Source: Coleofasciculus sp. FACHB-1120
Lineage (GTDB): Bacteria > Cyanobacteriota > Cyanobacteriia > Cyanobacteriales > FACHB-T130
DNA: 62,673 bases
Reading direction: 5' to 3'
NCBI RefSeq assembly: GCF_014698845.1
Contig: NZ_JACJTV010000031.1
Coordinates: 1-62,673, forward strand
In this document: piece by piece, positions 8,546 through 16,443 of the stretch
How positions within the stretch are numbered: the first letter of the stretch is position 1
Layout of the letters: each line of letters starts with the position of its first letter
Program-made: the position numbers and the translations under genes
Notes under the pieces: model-generated
The model's input: the letters and a program-made list of their open reading frames with translations, nothing else
Database searches by the model: none
Told to the model about the DNA's origin: nothing

Positions 8546-9505
8546 CTAAATTGGCAAATTAGATGCTTCGCATTTTTCCGAAGCAAGTGCCAAATTATTT
8601 TGGATTGTCGCCCATTCGTCGGGACTCGCTTCGCGGGTATAGATTTCCGATGCTTGCCTGTAACACGCGATCGCTCGTTCTAGATTATCAGCGCGATTTC
8701 CCCGTATCCGGTCGCGGTAAGCATTTCCGAGATTATTTTGCGTCATTGCCCAATCTTGGGGAAAGGCTTGGCGGGTATAAATTTGTAATGCCTGTTCGTA
8801 ACACGCGATCGCTCGTTCCAGACGATCGGCGCGTACCGCCATATCTTTGTCAGCGAAATCGTCCTGTATCCGATTGCGGTAGGCATTACCGAGATTATTT
8901 TGAGTCGTTGCCCATTCCTCGGGACTCGCTTCGCGGGTAAAAACTGTAACCACGATTTCGTAGCCAGAGATAGCAATCTCCGAGTTGTTCGCCTTGTCTC
9001 CCTGCGGAAATTGCGCCATCAGGTTGCTGAATCCGCCGATAGTCGCCGCAATAAATTTTGCTTCTTGGGGTTCAACTTGCGGCAGAATTCCCATTGCCCA
9101 ACGGTGCAATATCTCAGCCAGTTTCTCATTCAGTTGGTCGAGATTTGCTTGTAACAGCGGATACACGACTTTGCGATCGCCATTGCTATCTGCGGTTGCT
9201 TGCAATACCTCAGTTAAGAATTCTAGAGGCGATGCGGGAATCCTCTTAACAACGGTGGGTGCCGATAATAACCCCATTTCTGTAACCATCGGCGCTGCTA
9301 CATTCCGCAACCACTCCGCCGCGTCTCCATCGCCCCGATCTGCCAGCATTGCGGCTACGGCTTCCATGGTCTGCACCAACCCGGCATCAATGAGCGCTTG
9401 GTTCGTCTGCAAAATCTCCATTTCCTCGCCGCTGGAAGAACTGAGTAGCACTTGAATGAGATTGAGATAGGCTTCGAGACGTTCTTCTCTCATAGAGCGA
9501 TTCAT
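8546..9505 (-). CDS. Tetratricopeptide repeat protein
   Basis: A 319-residue protein. Residues about 190-310 carry three TPR-like units, each with a version of EWATTQNNLGNAYRNRI followed by RAIACYEQALQIYTR. These are the Asn-rich TPRs common in cyanobacteria and bind protein partners. The first 185 residues are mainly helical and acidic (SSSSGEEMEILQTNQALIDAG, with a cluster around DRGDGDAAEWL) and match a cyanobacterial N-terminal region often attached to such repeats; I cannot assign it a function. The repeat DNA itself is internally similar (for example around 8620-8700, 8740-8820 and 8900-8940), so copy number may vary between strains. It converges with the gene at 6479-8488. Confidence 0.85.
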   Translation of the reverse strand: MNRSMREERLEAYLNLIQVLLSSSSGEEMEILQTNQALIDAGLVQTMEAVAAMLADRGDGDAAEWLRNVAAPMVTEMGLLSAPTVVKRIPASPLEFLTEVLQATADSNGDRKVVYPLLQANLDQLNEKLAEILHRWAMGILPQVEPQEAKFIAATIGGFSNLMAQFPQGDKANNSEIAISGYEIVVTVFTREASPEEWATTQNNLGNAYRNRIQDDFADKDMAVRADRLERAIACYEQALQIYTRQAFPQDWAMTQNNLGNAYRDRIRGNRADNLERAIACYRQASEIYTREASPDEWATIQNNLALASEKCEASNLPI

Positions 9506-9807
9506 CTATCAATAGATGGATTTATTGTTGCCTAATTCTCCTCTGCACTGCCACATAAAAATCGGTTCTTTTTGGGGGTTAATGCTAAAAATACAGGTAA
9601 ATCCGCACAATATCTTGAATTTTCAGGCTTTACAAATCTTGTACTATGTCAGCAAAGCTATATATAGCGGTTCGCACTTGCAAAATAGGAACCTCACCCC
9701 TGCCTTTCATCAAGAATTGCTAGATTAATTTGTTAGAAAACAAAAAAAACCAGGTTTTTTAAAACCCGGTTTCTCAAAAATTCGATTTTTCTCAATCAGC
9801 AACCCAC
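9506..9807. other. Intergenic region with terminator and a TATAGCGGTTC repeat fragment
   Basis: About 300 bases without a convincing gene; a 70-codon frame at 9516-9728 has no recognisable features. It holds TATATATAGCGGTTC near 9658-9673, the same start as the MITE-like element at 50470, but no matching right arm is visible, so it is at most a remnant. The terminator of the DUF4335 gene lies at 9742-9773. Confidence 0.5.
9742..9773 (-). terminator. Intrinsic terminator of the DUF3038-DUF4335 unit
   Basis: Read on the minus strand, AACCGGGTTTT and AAAACCTGGTT form an 11-bp stem with one mismatch around AA, followed by a run of eight T. It lies 35 bases beyond the stop of the DUF4335 gene, the expected place and orientation. 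Confidence 0.85.
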
Positions 9808-11460
9808 TTAAGGTTCCTGAAACGTTTCCACCTTGCCATCGGGGCCAAGAACTACCCGGATGTGGGCGTTGCGCTCGCCTTCGATGGGAGAAACAAACGG
9901 TTTCCCCGGTACTGGCATCCCCGTACGGTCAATATACTTGACTGACGCTTCTCCTAGGGGTTGAATGCGCTCGATGGAGCCATCTGGATTCAGCCGGAGA
10001 TAGTATTGCAGTGTTTGGGTCAAATCGGCGGGTGGTTTCCATTGCTGTTGAAAATAGTCCCGCACTTGTGCGACTTGGGGAATCGTGTCAAATAGCCGGT
10101 CATTCCGGGCGCGATCGCTACTGGTTTGGGCGCGATCGCTTCCAGATTCGCTCCCGCGTTTCGCCGCGGGTGGGGCAACGCTGCCGCGAGTCGCACCGGG
10201 ACTCAGTTCGCGGTTATTTGCCGCCTCGCTTTCCGCAGGAAGGCTGGCAAGCGACGGCAGATTTGGAAGCGGAGGAGGCGCGGCAGGAATGCCGGGGGCA
10301 TTGGGGGATGCAGACTGGTTTGCACCCTCAGAACTGGAGGCGATGGAACCGGGAGCCGGTTGTCCGGTTCGGGGCGCTGTCACCCCGCCGCTACTGGGGA
10401 TCGGCTCGAAGGGAAGATTGTTGCGAATCGCCTGTCTTGGCTGTTCAGCCGGGGGTTTCGGGATGGGAGGGAAGTTACTGGGAGGAGGGGGCTGGAAAAC
10501 AGCTCTTCCCTCTGGGGCAGAACGTTGTTGAATCGGGGGCAGATTGCTGAAAACGGGGCTGGAATTTCCAGGAGGATTCCGAGGAACAACGACGACCCCT
10601 GGGCTTGTGGCATTGAAAGGCGTCGGCGTACTCAGAGGAGTCGGAGATAACAAAATGGACGAAGGAGACCCCGTCGGCGTCGGCGACGCAGAGGACAAAG
10701 GAGGAGGCGTCGGCACTCCCGTCGTTGGGGTTGGTGTTGTCGGCACCGGCAACACCTCGGTGGAACCGGGCACGGGTGCCGGGGTGGTGGGCAATGGCGT
10801 GGGTGCCGGTGCAGAGGAGATGACAGTCGGACTCGGCTGGTTTAACAGCTTGAGCGTGGCTGCTGTTATACCCACCCCCAACAGAAAGATGGCTGCCGTC
10901 CGAGTCCAGATGGGTGGATTTTTCAACCACTGGGTGCGGCTCAAGGGAGGCAATGCCACCAATTCCGCCTTGTATTCATCCAAAGCCGTGGCTAAGTCGA
11001 AGAGTTGCAGCGCACTCAGCGTTACCACGGGTCCCGTTTCTTCAGTCGCCAAATGCCCCAAAAATAGGTCATGGGACAAAAGTCCCCTCGGTTGCAGATA
11101 AGGGACAAAGGTTTGAGGATGGGGAGATTCGGGCGGGGAAAGAATGGTTGCCGCTTGGGCGGGGGCAGCAGCCGCGACCATCGGCTCGCCTACGGGCATT
11201 TGATGTGCCACCGGCTGCGATCGCGGGGATTGCTGAAGGAAGTCCTGCACGTAAATGCTAACGGTTTCGCACAGGCTTTCTAATTGAGCGCGATTTCCGC
11301 CGATCGTCACTCGTCGATCTTCTGGCTGTCGCGGATCGTCAAAGCTTAGCTCAAATCGTAGATGCTTCAGCACGGGTTGGCCTGCCCAGCGAGACAGGGG
11401 CGAATCTTTCGCCTGGATTTCCAACGTGCAAGTAGGGGGTGTATAGCGACGCAAAACCAT
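9808..11460 (-). CDS. DUF4335 domain-containing protein
   Basis: A 550-residue cyanobacterial protein of unknown role. Residues 1-75 are the recognisable DUF4335 start (YTPPTCTLEIQAKDSPLSRW, then LRFELSFDDPR). Residues about 115-160 belong to the same conserved region (LLSHDLFLGHLATEETGPVV, LSALQLFDLATALDEYKAEL). A single membrane helix follows at about 185-205 (TAAIFLLGVGITAATLKLL). A very Pro/Ser/Thr-rich segment of about 220 residues comes next, then a C-terminal domain beginning VAQVRDYFQQQW, with LNPDGSIERIQPLG and GPDGKVETF. Topology suggests a cytoplasmic N terminus and an extracytoplasmic C-terminal domain on a flexible linker (inference). The DUF3038 gene is 41 bases upstream on the same strand, the usual cyanobacterial pairing. 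Confidence 0.88.
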   Translation of the reverse strand: MVLRRYTPPTCTLEIQAKDSPLSRWAGQPVLKHLRFELSFDDPRQPEDRRVTIGGNRAQLESLCETVSIYVQDFLQQSPRSQPVAHQMPVGEPMVAAAAPAQAATILSPPESPHPQTFVPYLQPRGLLSHDLFLGHLATEETGPVVTLSALQLFDLATALDEYKAELVALPPLSRTQWLKNPPIWTRTAAIFLLGVGITAATLKLLNQPSPTVISSAPAPTPLPTTPAPVPGSTEVLPVPTTPTPTTGVPTPPPLSSASPTPTGSPSSILLSPTPLSTPTPFNATSPGVVVVPRNPPGNSSPVFSNLPPIQQRSAPEGRAVFQPPPPSNFPPIPKPPAEQPRQAIRNNLPFEPIPSSGGVTAPRTGQPAPGSIASSSEGANQSASPNAPGIPAAPPPLPNLPSLASLPAESEAANNRELSPGATRGSVAPPAAKRGSESGSDRAQTSSDRARNDRLFDTIPQVAQVRDYFQQQWKPPADLTQTLQYYLRLNPDGSIERIQPLGEASVKYIDRTGMPVPGKPFVSPIEGERNAHIRVVLGPDGKVETFQEP

Positions 11461-11501
11461 TTTGCTAATTGAGAGGATTGCTAATTGCTAAGTGTGAATT
11501 G

Positions 11502-12092
11502 CTAGCGGGCGCGATCCAAAAGTGCTAACCAGAGACGCCGATGACCATTGGGGCTACTGTAGAACAGGAGATCGATGAGAAGTTTCAAAGCCAAGTGGCT
11601 CAGAGCGTCGGACGATACATTTTCTTCTTCGTCCATGCGTTCCTGGTAAGTGTTGCTGAAGGCATCAAGATAATCTCCCAGTAAAGAAGCTTCGTGGGGT
11701 TCCCGGTTTTGCTCGGCTAGCTGTTCGAGCAAGGCAACGGCACGTCGGATTAGCTCTTGCTGCTGTCCGGCAAGGTGACAGATGATTAAAACAAGCGATC
11801 GCGCTTCCTCCACATCTAACTTTTTCCGCCCTCCCGAACTCTTCCGCATGGGGTTGGACTGGCGCAATCGCCACAAAGCCACCCGATCTGCCACCATTGA
11901 CTCTAAATTCAATTGTGCTGCGGCTTGGAGTATCGCGTCGGAACCGATGCCTGCCAATGCTTCGAGTGCCAATAAAATTAAATCCAGTTGGGCTTTGATA
12001 TTGTCCAACTGTACGGGATCTGGCGCGGAAGCAAGAGGTAAATCCTCCCAGTGGGGGGTTGGCGTCGTTGGTGTCTTCACGATGGAGGGCAT
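11502..12092 (-). CDS. DUF3038 domain-containing protein
   Basis: The 196-residue product matches the cyanobacterial DUF3038 family: LDNIKAQLDLILLALEALAG, then WRLRQSNPMRKSSGGRKKLD, VLIICHLAGQQQELIRRAV, and the C terminus LLIDLLFYSSPNGHRRLWLAL. It is mostly helical with no signal peptide or membrane helix. Function is unknown. It is the first gene of a two-gene unit with the DUF4335 membrane protein and probably works with it. The start MPSIVKTPTTPTPHWEDLPL begins with a short Thr/Pro-rich leader of uncertain relevance. Confidence 0.88.
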   Translation of the reverse strand: MPSIVKTPTTPTPHWEDLPLASAPDPVQLDNIKAQLDLILLALEALAGIGSDAILQAAAQLNLESMVADRVALWRLRQSNPMRKSSGGRKKLDVEEARSLVLIICHLAGQQQELIRRAVALLEQLAEQNREPHEASLLGDYLDAFSNTYQERMDEEENVSSDALSHLALKLLIDLLFYSSPNGHRRLWLALLDRAR

Positions 12093-12235
12093 ATTTTTAG
12101 CTTAGGTGACGCAACTGGTTATAACTTCGCCGTTACGAGTCTTGAAACCAGACTATCGCGGTTTTGAGTAAGTTTCCGGTCGTCGCTCATGGCGAATGGC
12201 TGACTGTTTTTAAACAATAAACCATTAGTAATTCG

Positions 12236-14689
12236 CTACTTAATATAGGCGATTGTGACCCCCGTGCCACCTTCTGGAGTGCCAGCTAATTCAAAACGCT
12301 CGATGAGAGGATGCTGTTTCAAGAATTCATGAACCCCTTCTCGCAGCCGTCCAGTTCCCTTGCCGTGGATAATCCAGACACATCCCGCATCCATTGCTTG
12401 GGCGATCGCTTTTTCTAATGCCATCTCGGCATCAGGCACTCGACTCCCCCGAATATCGACGGTATTTTTGGAGGTGCGAATCGTGGGTTGGGGTTTGGGG
12501 GGTGCGGGTGGCTCTTTTGGAGTCGCCGCCGGTTTGGCTTTGGCGATGGGATCGGGTTTTTGACCGTCCAAAGATTCGATATCTTCCAGGGAGACGGTCA
12601 TTTTCATTAACCCAAATCGCACGCTCATCTGACCCTCTTCGTCTGGATTGCTCAGCACTTCGGCGGTTTGTCCCAAGCGGGGAATCCGGACGCGATCGCC
12701 CATTTTTGGTTTAAATCCCGGCTTGGGTTTCGGCGGCGGCGAGGGCAAATAACGTTCGGCAATTTCATTCAAGGCGTTGGTTGCACTTTGGGCATCTTGA
12801 GCGGTGGCTGAGCCTTGCTGTAACCGCCGAATGACTTGGGCGATTTCTCCTTTGGCTTGAATTAAGGCTTCCTGTACAGCGCGTTCTTGGGACAGTTTGA
12901 GCTGCTGTTCCCGTTCCTGCAAAGCGGCAGCTTTTCTGGACACCTCCTGATAAAAACGCTCGGCTTGCTGCAACAACTGACTCGCTTGGGCGGCTTTGGT
13001 TTCTTGATTGCGCCGTTGTGCTTCGAGTCCAGCAATCACTTGGTTGATGTCTTCTGAAGCACCTCCCACATAAGTTTGCGCTTGTTCGACAATTTCCCCC
13101 TTCAATCCCAAGCGTCGCGCAATCGTCAGGGCGTTAGAACGTCCCGGAATTCCCCACAACAGTCGATAAGTGGGGCTGAGGGTTCGATCGTCAAATTCTA
13201 CCGAGGCATTTTCAAACCGCTCGTCTTCATATTTGAGCGCTTTGAGTTCGCCGAAGTGAGTGGTTGCAATGCTGAGATTGGCATGGTCTGCCAGATATTG
13301 TAAAAGCGCGATCGCTAAAGCACTCCCTTCTGCCGGATCGGTTCCCGCTCCCACTTCATCTAGCAAAACTAGGGAATTTGGGGTCATTCCCTCGGTAATT
13401 CGGCTGATGCGACGAATATGCCCAGAAAAAGTCGATAAACTCTGCTCTAAAGATTGCTCATCCCCAATATCTGCCAGCACCAAATCAAACCAAGGCAATT
13501 CTACCGGCTCCCGCGCCGGGACAAATAACCCCACCTTTGCCATCAGTGCGGCTAATCCCAGCGTTTTTAGGGTAACGGTTTTGCCGCCGGTATTCGGCCC
13601 TGTTATCGTTACGACCCGAATCTCCGGCTGAATCAGTAAATCTACGGGTACGACTGCCCCTCCGTTTTCGTGTCGTTGTTGCCATACCAATAAAGGATGG
13701 CGCAACTGGCGCAGGGTGATAGAATTTTCGATTTTCGATTTTGAATTTTGAGTTGGGGATTCGCCATCCTCCTCTTCCCGGTTCCCCTGCCGCTCTGGGG
13801 GAGTGCGTTCGATAAATCTGGGAGGATTCGCTTCTAACCAATAGCTGTATCGTGCCCTAGCGGTTGCCAAATCCAAAGTGGTCGCCACTGCCAACAACTG
13901 CTCTAAATCGGGCTTCACGGCTGCTACTTGTGCCGTCAGCGCTTGGCGGATGGCTTCCTCTTCCACTTGTTCTTGACGGCGCAACTGCCGCAATTGATTG
14001 CCCAATTGCACGATCGCATTCGGTTCGATAAATAGCGTCGCGCCGCTACTGGAAGTATCGTGGACGATGCCGGGAATAGCGTCTTTTTGCGGTGCTTTGA
14101 CGGGAATCACGAAGCGATCGCCCCGTTGTTTGATCGTCTGTTCCTGCACTGCATTGGCTTGGCGCTGCAAGATCCCCTGCAATATCTGATAAATGCGACC
14201 GCGCAGCTGCCGCAGTTGGATGCGAATCCCGCCCAGCTTGGCACTTGCCCTATCGGCTACGTCTCCCCGCTCATCGATACAATGGTTAATTTCCTGCTCT
14301 AATTCTGGATAGGTGCGGATATCGGCAACCAGCGCTTCCAGCACTGGCACGTCTTCTTGATCGTCAATAATGCGCCGCAGACGCCTGACTCCAGCCAGGG
14401 TGGTCGCGATCGCGAGCAACTCTTCCCCTGCTAAAATTCCCTGAAGTTCTGCCCGCTCCAAAGAATCTCCGATATCCTGAATTCCTTCAAAACTCAACCC
14501 TGGAGAAATACGATTCTCCAACTGGTAAACTTCCTGAGTTTGGGCGATCAGTTGCAGGCTCTCTGGCTGAGTCGCTGGGATTTGCAGATGATTGGCAGCG
14601 ATCGCGCCCAACTTAGTGGCAGCAAAGGTAGACAAATGCTGACACAGGCGGGGCCATTCGAGTAATTCTAAGGTCTCAGATTGAATCAA
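12236..14689 (-). CDS. mutS2: Endonuclease MutS2
   Basis: An 817-residue MutS2: N-terminal MutS core and lever region, the ATPase with Walker A TGPNTGGKT near residue 365 and Walker B VLLDEVGAGTDP, a long coiled coil (about 520-640), a KOW-like linker around PKMGDRVRIPRLGQTAEVL, and a C-terminal Smr nuclease domain with DIRG and HGKGTGRLREGV. The family suppresses recombination, acts on branched DNA, and in some bacteria rescues collided ribosomes. MutL-type mismatch repair partners are absent nearby. Between ERTPPERQG and ITLRQLRHPLLVW lies a Glu/Ser/Lys-rich stretch of about 28 residues (including NSKSKIENS). It looks like a repeat-derived insertion just before the ATPase domain. The start MIQSETLELLEW is typical of the family. 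Confidence 0.96.
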   Translation of the reverse strand: MIQSETLELLEWPRLCQHLSTFAATKLGAIAANHLQIPATQPESLQLIAQTQEVYQLENRISPGLSFEGIQDIGDSLERAELQGILAGEELLAIATTLAGVRRLRRIIDDQEDVPVLEALVADIRTYPELEQEINHCIDERGDVADRASAKLGGIRIQLRQLRGRIYQILQGILQRQANAVQEQTIKQRGDRFVIPVKAPQKDAIPGIVHDTSSSGATLFIEPNAIVQLGNQLRQLRRQEQVEEEAIRQALTAQVAAVKPDLEQLLAVATTLDLATARARYSYWLEANPPRFIERTPPERQGNREEEDGESPTQNSKSKIENSITLRQLRHPLLVWQQRHENGGAVVPVDLLIQPEIRVVTITGPNTGGKTVTLKTLGLAALMAKVGLFVPAREPVELPWFDLVLADIGDEQSLEQSLSTFSGHIRRISRITEGMTPNSLVLLDEVGAGTDPAEGSALAIALLQYLADHANLSIATTHFGELKALKYEDERFENASVEFDDRTLSPTYRLLWGIPGRSNALTIARRLGLKGEIVEQAQTYVGGASEDINQVIAGLEAQRRNQETKAAQASQLLQQAERFYQEVSRKAAALQEREQQLKLSQERAVQEALIQAKGEIAQVIRRLQQGSATAQDAQSATNALNEIAERYLPSPPPKPKPGFKPKMGDRVRIPRLGQTAEVLSNPDEEGQMSVRFGLMKMTVSLEDIESLDGQKPDPIAKAKPAATPKEPPAPPKPQPTIRTSKNTVDIRGSRVPDAEMALEKAIAQAMDAGCVWIIHGKGTGRLREGVHEFLKQHPLIERFELAGTPEGGTGVTIAYIK
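13722..13806. repeat. Low-complexity in-frame insertion in mutS2
   Basis: The plus strand shows AATTTTCGATTTTCGATTTT and then GAATTTTGAG, units of a degenerate ATTTTGA-type repeat, followed by a GC-rich segment with a CTCCTCTTCCC tract. On the coding strand it gives the linker ending NSKSKIENS. The same peptide style (SKIQNLKSQ) occurs in the GH38 gene at about 5670-5700. Confidence 0.55.
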
Positions 14690-14806
14690 AGCTTAAAAGC
14701 TATATCTAAATATTCAAGTGCTTATCTATATTAATTTTAAGCTCTGATTAACTGACCGCGCGAGAACTGACCGCGCAAGAACAAACATCCGCCAGCACCG
14801 CTTTGT

Positions 14807-15046
14807 TTACGCAAGGGCACCTTCCAACTCATACTGGCTTTCGGGAAGTGTCACCCACCCGGTTTCCTCCCAAGGTTCCAAAAATCCGGCTGACTCTAAG
14901 GGAGCGATCGCATCCAAGTGCATCAGCTCCTCTGTGTCAAAATCATCAAATATGTCAGTAAGTGCTTGCAAATCGCGCTGCCTCATCGGCATTTGCATCA
15001 CTGTGAAATAGCAAGCCAGAGTTGACTTGTTCGTAGATGCAGACAT
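14807..15046 (-). CDS. Small protein of unknown function (79 aa)
   Basis: I do not recognise a family. The frame can be opened from a TTG at 15076, but the ATG at 15046 is preceded by AGGA with good spacing, so I chose it. The product starts MSASTNKSTLACYFTVMQMP. Its middle is acidic (IFDDFDTEELMHLDAIAP), and it ends in WEETGWVTLPESQYELEG. No membrane helix or signal peptide is seen. It lies 117 bases upstream of mutS2 on the same strand, with its own ribosome-binding site. It may be a short cyanobacterial conserved protein; I rate it as a probable gene. Confidence 0.55.
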   Translation of the reverse strand: MSASTNKSTLACYFTVMQMPMRQRDLQALTDIFDDFDTEELMHLDAIAPLESAGFLEPWEETGWVTLPESQYELEGALA

Positions 15047-15563
15047 TTGCGTTCCTGATGAAGATAGTTGTTTCAACCTAAAACAGGCTTTAGCGACCCG
15101 CCTCTATCCCGTTACTGAAGTTTATTGCTTTCAACATCTTTCTTTAGAGGGATGTTATTTATAGATTATTTGAATTTAGACCCTAAAATTCTCTTCTTAG
15201 AGAATACAAATTAAACAAAGTTATCGTTTTTCCGGTTTTTCTGGAATTGCGGCTAGGCTGGTGATGTTTTATCTCAGTTCACCCAATGTGCAACTTTAAG
15301 AAAGCTGTTTGATCAAGGCTAGGGATTACCCAGATTAGGTGAAACCTACAGTTTCAGCTTCAGGCAGACTGAGCCAATGAGTGAGCCAACAACTGAGCCA
15401 ACAACTGAGCTGAATCGCCAATACCGCTCTGAGATGATCGAAGTGCAGTCAGTTTAATTAATCAATGAAGCGCAAAGACGAACTTCTCCATTAAGGACTT
15501 TCCTCCGTAAGTCTTGAAACGATGGAATTTCTAACTCAACTCAATTAAGGACACTAGGCATTC
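15047..15563. other. Intergenic region upstream of the YqiJ-flotillin pair
   Basis: About 515 bases between divergent genes. Apart from the 12-base tandem repeats at 15368-15415, I see no gene, tRNA or clear terminator. It must contain promoters for the pair at 15564 and the small gene at 15046, but I cannot place them reliably. Confidence 0.4.
15368..15415. repeat. 12-bp tandem repeats (ACTGAGCCAACA), four units
   Basis: Four consecutive 12-base units at 15368, 15380, 15392 and 15404 read ACTGAGCCAATG, AGTGAGCCAACA, ACTGAGCCAACA and ACTGAGCTGAAT. The last unit is diverged. They lie about 150 bases upstream of the YqiJ-like gene in non-coding DNA. Confidence 0.75.
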
Positions 15564-16268
15564 ATGCTGTTTAATTCAGCCAACCTACCCTACTGGATGT
15601 TGCTAGGGATGGGAGTCCTTTTATTCCTATTGGTGATTGTTTCCGGTGGAGGAGACTCCGACATAGATGCCGATATAGACGCTGACATAGATACCGACGT
15701 AGATGTTATAGACGTAGACACCGACACGGATGGTAGCTTCAACTCTTTGGAAATTTTGGGATGGTTAGGCATTGGCAAAGCGCCGCTAATCCTATTATTA
15801 GGAACTGACTTTAGTCTCTGGGGTGTCATCGGCTGGATGCTTAATGTCTGGGTTGGCAGCCTCACAGGTGGCATCCCCTATCGTTTTTTTGGGTTAGGGG
15901 GAGTGGTGTTATTAAGTTCAATGGCGATCAGCCTATTTCTAGGGGGGTTGATTGCTCGACCTCTAGGTAAAATCTTTGCCGCCTTTGGGGAAGATGCCAG
16001 TAGCGATCGCTTAATTGGTTGCTTCGGCACCGTGAGTTCTGCCTTTATTCCCCATAAACACAGAGGCAAAATTGGTCAGGTAGATGTCATCGATTCAGCG
16101 CGAAATCTTGTCACCATCAGCGCCACTTTACCTGATTGGGCAACGGTTCTCCCGCGTCGCAATGAAAAAGTCTTAGTCATTGAACGTTTGGAACACCATT
16201 ATTTAGTCGTCGCCAAAGATAGTCTCGACCAAGAACATTGGCTAGAAAATGCATACAAAATTAAGTAA
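15564..16268 (+). CDS. YqiJ/NfeD-like membrane protein with OB-fold domain
   Basis: A 234-residue membrane protein of the YqiJ/NfeD-like group, partner of flotillin-type proteins. A first membrane helix (about 8-29) is followed by a strikingly acidic stretch at 32-58 with alternating Asp (DIDADIDADIDTDVDVIDVD). Three more hydrophobic helices span about 65-150. The C terminus (about 155-232) resembles the OB-fold of the family: LIGCFGTVSS, GKIGQVDVI and NEKVLVIERLEHHYLVV. The flotillin-like gene begins 175 bases downstream on the same strand, the classical NfeD/flotillin arrangement. The acidic stretch might bind divalent cations, which is inference. Confidence 0.85.
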   Translation: MLFNSANLPYWMLLGMGVLLFLLVIVSGGGDSDIDADIDADIDTDVDVIDVDTDTDGSFNSLEILGWLGIGKAPLILLLGTDFSLWGVIGWMLNVWVGSLTGGIPYRFFGLGGVVLLSSMAISLFLGGLIARPLGKIFAAFGEDASSDRLIGCFGTVSSAFIPHKHRGKIGQVDVIDSARNLVTISATLPDWATVLPRRNEKVLVIERLEHHYLVVAKDSLDQEHWLENAYKIK

Positions 16269-16443
16269 TCAATCCCTGAAGAATAAAATTCACCGCTATA
16301 CAAACAAAGTCCGCCTATGCGCTTACGCGCACGCGACGCTAACGCCGATAGAAGTTCAACCTGTGTAGGTAGGTTTCCTGTGTATAGCCGCGACTTCCAA
16401 ACGCCAGAAAAACTAACAACTAACCAACTACTTCTTCAAAATC

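Noticed and set aside
8620-8940. Spaced repeats resembling a CRISPR or intergenic repeat array
   Set aside because: They are the DNA of the TPR units in the gene at 8546-9505; the spacing corresponds to the protein repeat.
9658-9730. Second full copy of the TATAGCGGTTCT MITE
   Set aside because: Only the left start is visible and no matching right arm is found, so I call it at most a remnant.
10011-11101. Long plus-strand frames opposite the DUF4335 gene
   Set aside because: They mirror the Pro/Ser/Thr-rich linker as Gly/Val-rich sequence and show no domain. The minus-strand gene is clearly real.
15368-15415. Possible CRISPR or iteron array
   Set aside because: Four adjacent 12-base units without spacers and with no cas or replication genes nearby; they are a simple tandem repeat.
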